Shown in pieces: positions 24,130-28,154 of a DNA stretch of 28,154 nucleotides (its first letter is position 1; every line of letters starts with the position of its first letter). The translations under genes were made by a program, and so were the position numbers. The DNA is from JAJVID01 sp036565725. Its GTDB lineage: Bacteria; Acidobacteriota; Blastocatellia; RBC074. The DNA is taken from NCBI GenBank assembly GCA_036565725.1, contig DATCXQ010000582.1:1-28154 (forward strand). Direction: 5' to 3'. The notes below the pieces were generated by a model that saw nothing but the letters and a program-made list of their open reading frames with translations, searched no databases and was not told where the DNA came from.

Positions 24130-27100
24130 TTGCCTTCATTCCTCGAAGATCATGTTTCGCAGATCCCTGCGCTGCAATTGCTTCAAAACCTGGGTTACGT
24201 CTATCTTCGGCGGGAGGAGGTACATCTGGAGCGCGCGGGTAAACTGTCGAATGCGTTGCTCGAAGGCGTCCTGGAAAAACAGTTGCGCCGCCTGAACCGG
24301 ATCAGTTTCAAAGGCGCCGACCATGAATTTTCCGACGCGAACATTCAGGCTGCGATTCAGACATTGAAGGACGCCGCCTTCGCCGATGGATTGATGCGGG
24401 CGAACGAACGGATTTACGACCTGATCTCTTTGGGCAGGAGCTTCAAGCAAACGATTGATGGCGACACGAAGAGCTTTACATTGAATTACATCGATTGGAA
24501 GCGTCCCGAGAAAAACGTCTTTCATGTCACCGAAGAGCTCGAGGTCGAGCGCGCCGCCCGTCCGCACGCATGCCGCGCGGACATTGTTCTCTTCGTTAAC
24601 GGCATTCCTTTCGCCGTGATCGAATGCGATCGCCCTGACGGGAAGGATGCGATCAAGAACGCCATCGCGAAGCAACTACGCAATCAACAAAGCGAATACA
24701 TTCCGCGGCTATTCGTCTATTCGCAAATACTCCTGGTGATCAATCAGAACGAGTCGAAATACGCGACTACGGGAACGCCGCTTGAATTCTGGGCGCGCTG
24801 GCGGGAGCGGCCAGGCGTCAATGAGGACGTCAATGAAGAGGTCGTCAGGCTGGTCAACAAACCGCTCGCGAAGGCGCAGAAGGATAAACTCTTCGGCGAC
24901 CGGTTCGCCTATGCGCGGCAATATTTCGACGAGGCGGAAATAGAAGGACGGGCGGTAACGGAACAGGATAGGGCGATTTATTGTCTTCTCCGGCCCGAGC
25001 GGCTGATTGAGCTGACGCGCCAGTTCATTGTCTTCGCCGCCGGCCAGAAAAAGATCGCCCGTCACCAGCAGTACTTCGCCGTCAAGAAAACCTTAGAAAA
25101 GATCAAGCGCGTCGGGGCAGACGGCAAACGGGCGGGCGGCGTCATCTGGCACACGCAAGGGTCGGGAAAATCTTTGACGATGGTGATGATGGCGAAAGCG
25201 ATCGCGCTGGAAGAGAGCGTGGCCGATCCGCGCATCGTTCTGGTGACCGACCGCATCGATCTGGACGATCAAATTTGGGCCACGTTCCACAGTTGCGGCA
25301 AGGAGCCGGTGAAGGCGACAACGGGCCGTCATCTGCTCGAACTGCTGGCGTGCAAGAAAGCCGCGGTCATCACCACGGTGATCGACAAATTCGAGACGGC
25401 GGTGAAGGCCTCGAACTATCAGAGCGATTCCAAAAACATCTTCGCCCTGGTTGACGAAAGCCATCGCAGCCAGTACGGCGAGACCAACGCGCGGATGCAA
25501 AAGGTCTTGCCGAACGCTTGCTATATCGGCTTCACCGGCACGCCGCTCAAAAAAAAGGACAAGAACACCGCCGCGAAATTCGGCGGTATTATTGACGCCT
25601 ACACGATCAACGAGGCGGTGCGCGACAAGGCCGTCACCCCGCTGCTTTACGAAGGCCGACGCGTTCCGCGCGGAGTCGACCGGCGGATCCTTAAGGTCGC
25701 GCAGGACATTAGCGAGCATTTCAGCAGGAACGTCCCGAAGCCTTTCAAAGCCCAACTGGCTACGGAATCGAAGACCGCCGCGATCAAATATAAACAGTGT
25801 ATGGATGAGATCGGTCTTGTCACCTCCGAGGTGTTGATCTCAGGCCCCGAGGCGCATGAAGGCGAAGAGGAGGTCCGGGCCTTCTGGCGGCGGATGATGG
25901 AGAGATACGGTAGCGAGAAAGAGTACAACCGCTCGTTGATCGAAGCCTTCGACAAGAGCGACGAGTCGGAGATCATCATCGTCGTTGACAAGCTGCTCAC
26001 GGGCTTTGACTCGCCGCGCAACCTGGTCCTGTATCTCGACAAGAGCCTCAAAGGCCACGCCTTGCTGCAAGCCATCGCGCGCGTCAACCGTTTGTACGAA
26101 GGCAAGGAGTTCGGCTTCGTCATCGATTATTTCGGCGTGCTGGGCGAACTCGGCGAGGCGCTAAACATCTATGCGTCGCTGCCCGAATTCGAGCGGGAGG
26201 ATTTGACGTCGGCGCTGACCGACATCTCTGAAGAGGCGGTCAAACTAACGCGGCGACACTCCGAACTTCTGGACGTCTTCAAAGGGGCGGGTGCCGTGAG
26301 TGAAGAAGCGTTCGAGCGATCATTGTCCGATGCGGGTTTGCGCGCGCTTTTTTACGAAAAGTTCTCAGTTTTCAACCGAACGATGAGCGTGGCTTTTTCG
26401 AGCGCAAAATTCATCAACGACACGCCATGCGAGGATTTGGAGAGATACAAAAAAGACCTGGTCTTCTTTCAAAAGCTGCGCGCGAGCGTGAAACAACTCC
26501 ACGCCGAGGAGATCGATTTCCGCGAACACGAATCTAAGGTGCAGAGGCTGATTGATTCTCAAGCGAATTCAAGCAATTTCTTGCGGATCGCGCCGCTCGC
26601 CCCGATCTTCGACCTGGAGGCGTTTCAGACCCAGGTCGACAAGCTTCAATCCCTGGCCTCCAAGGCCCAGACCATCGCCAACCGCACGAAGAGGGCGATC
26701 GCTGAGAAGATGGAGGAAGATCCGTCTTTTTACCTCAGTTTCTCGAGGGTTCTTGATAATGTAATCGAGGCCTGGCGACTAGGACGTATCTCCGACGCAG
26801 ACTGCTTGGAGCAGGTCACTAATGTGATGAACAAGATCAGGGATCGTTTAAGCGCAAACCTACCGCCAGAGTTGCAGGACAACGATGCGGCTGAGGCTTT
26901 TTACGGCATAGTCAATGACGTCTTCAGCAGGTTGAAAGCTGCGCCACCCGACGCGCGGAGGATCGCGACCGAAACTGCGCTCAAGATCGACAGAATCATT
27001 CGGGAGACCAGGGTCGTCGATTGGACTTCAAAACCCGATATCCAGAACGAGATGCGAAATCAGATTGACGATTGTTTGTACGAATTGAAGAAACACCGTG

Positions 27101-27180
27101 GGCTAGATCTTGGTTTTGACGACATGGACTGCATCATCGAAAGCTCGATCAACATCGCCAGAACCAGATACGCCCAATGA
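24130..27180 (+). CDS. hsdR: Type I restriction subunit R, altered nuclease motif
   Basis: This 1016-residue HsdR has, in order, a PD-(D/E)xK nuclease domain (about 1-200), two RecA-like translocase domains (about 300-700) and a helical C-terminus. The translocase carries HTQGSGKS (K347), DESHRSQYGE (D442-H445), GFTGTPLKK and, further on, LLTGFDSPRN and ARVNRLYEGK. In the nuclease domain D151 (ADIVLFVNG) and E165 are present, but the following position is Asp167 where Lys is expected (IECDRPDG). In EcoR124I the triad is D151-E165-K167, so the lysine is replaced exactly there. The QxxxY motif is intact (QQSEY). The TTG start at 24130 is preceded by AAGGAGG nine bases upstream. It lies 15 bp after hsdS. 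Confidence 0.95.
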   Translation: MPSFLEDHVSQIPALQLLQNLGYVYLRREEVHLERAGKLSNALLEGVLEKQLRRLNRISFKGADHEFSDANIQAAIQTLKDAAFADGLMRANERIYDLISLGRSFKQTIDGDTKSFTLNYIDWKRPEKNVFHVTEELEVERAARPHACRADIVLFVNGIPFAVIECDRPDGKDAIKNAIAKQLRNQQSEYIPRLFVYSQILLVINQNESKYATTGTPLEFWARWRERPGVNEDVNEEVVRLVNKPLAKAQKDKLFGDRFAYARQYFDEAEIEGRAVTEQDRAIYCLLRPERLIELTRQFIVFAAGQKKIARHQQYFAVKKTLEKIKRVGADGKRAGGVIWHTQGSGKSLTMVMMAKAIALEESVADPRIVLVTDRIDLDDQIWATFHSCGKEPVKATTGRHLLELLACKKAAVITTVIDKFETAVKASNYQSDSKNIFALVDESHRSQYGETNARMQKVLPNACYIGFTGTPLKKKDKNTAAKFGGIIDAYTINEAVRDKAVTPLLYEGRRVPRGVDRRILKVAQDISEHFSRNVPKPFKAQLATESKTAAIKYKQCMDEIGLVTSEVLISGPEAHEGEEEVRAFWRRMMERYGSEKEYNRSLIEAFDKSDESEIIIVVDKLLTGFDSPRNLVLYLDKSLKGHALLQAIARVNRLYEGKEFGFVIDYFGVLGELGEALNIYASLPEFEREDLTSALTDISEEAVKLTRRHSELLDVFKGAGAVSEEAFERSLSDAGLRALFYEKFSVFNRTMSVAFSSAKFINDTPCEDLERYKKDLVFFQKLRASVKQLHAEEIDFREHESKVQRLIDSQANSSNFLRIAPLAPIFDLEAFQTQVDKLQSLASKAQTIANRTKRAIAEKMEEDPSFYLSFSRVLDNVIEAWRLGRISDADCLEQVTNVMNKIRDRLSANLPPELQDNDAAEAFYGIVNDVFSRLKAAPPDARRIATETALKIDRIIRETRVVDWTSKPDIQNEMRNQIDDCLYELKKHRGLDLGFDDMDCIIESSINIARTRYAQ

Positions 27181-27276
27181 ACTCTCTGTCAGATCAATCT
27201 TGAACGGGCCAGGCTTGCCGACATATACGCCGAACCGCGCAGACTCAACCATTCACATCACCTGTCGCGCAAAAGT

Positions 27277-27318
27277 AAAGAGGCCGTTCCAGATTTAAAA
27301 ATCTGAAACGGCCTCTTT
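27277..27318. terminator. Shared bidirectional terminator of hsdR and rRNA genes
   Basis: AAAGAGGCCGTTCCAGAT (27277-27294) pairs with ATCTGAAACGGCCTCTTT (27301-27318) with a single mismatch or G-U pair. The loop is TTAAAA, and the arms end in T-rich sequence on both strands (CTTTGC on the plus side; TTTACTTTT on the minus side). It stops rRNA transcription from the right and hsdR transcription from the left. Confidence 0.85.
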
Positions 27319-27329
27319 GCTGAATTAAA

Positions 27330-27445
<116 letters not shown>

Positions 27446-27524
27446 AAACTTGAAAAACTGAATAGGCAATCTGATTTAGCTAGTTAGCTGAACGCTTGCT
27501 TGTCTTAGGCTTGCCCTGAGCAAA

Positions 27525-28154
<630 letters not shown>

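Noticed and set aside
20790..27180. BREX, DISARM or other multi-gene defence island
   Set aside because: Only type I M, S and R subunits and a half-size S are present; no pglZ, brxC, drmA or similar genes are seen.

Overview
The window reads as a GC-rich, densely coding bacterial chromosome segment. The lineage is probably Acidobacteriota (Blastocatellia-like). That is an inference from gene content: a Tat-exported DUF1501 protein paired with a DUF1800 protein, a DUF4097 putative adhesin, a glycine-zipper envelope protein, a GAF-GAF-SpoIIE phosphatase, and many hairpin-forming low-complexity intergenic repeats. No taxonomic comparison could be run.

Layout. (1) 43-3364, minus strand: DUF1800 then DUF1501, an exported protein pair. 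(2) 3990-6449, minus strand: a dienelactone hydrolase with its own promoter, then an SDR oxidoreductase and an endonuclease III homologue in tandem. (3) 6667-8461: divergent DUF4097 and glycine-zipper envelope genes. (4) 8676-12036, plus strand: a MoxR/ChlI-like AAA ATPase and a Tat-exported amidase-signature enzyme. (5) 12078-13230, minus strand: SlyD-like FKBP isomerase and endonuclease V. (6) 13399-16191, plus strand: zinc-type dehydrogenase, alpha/beta hydrolase and M50 metalloprotease with CBS domains. (7) 16309-16382: tRNA-Ala(GGC) with a clear promoter. (8) 16635-19863, plus strand: a PrxQ/Bcp peroxiredoxin followed by a tightly coupled set of GAF-GAF-PP2C phosphatase, two EutN/CcmL microcompartment vertex proteins and a small CxxCxxC protein. 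(9) 20167-27180, plus strand: a lamin-tail-like protein behind a strong promoter and structured leader, then a type I restriction-modification locus (half-size S subunit, hsdM, hsdS, hsdR). (10) 27277-28154: a shared terminator, then 5S rRNA and the 3' part of 23S rRNA on the minus strand, converging on hsdR.

Three things stand out. First, HsdR has lost the lysine of its PD-(D/E)xK nuclease motif (E165-C-D167) while its helicase motifs and QxxxY motif are intact, so cleavage may be lost. Second, two BMC-P pentamer genes are translationally coupled to a sensor phosphatase, with no shell hexamer or cargo enzyme in the window; this may be an unusual use of vertex proteins. Third, several gene junctions carry long hairpins. 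Some are built from different 7-8 bp micro-repeats in one orientation and then the other, and one forms the N-terminal extension of the endonuclease III gene.
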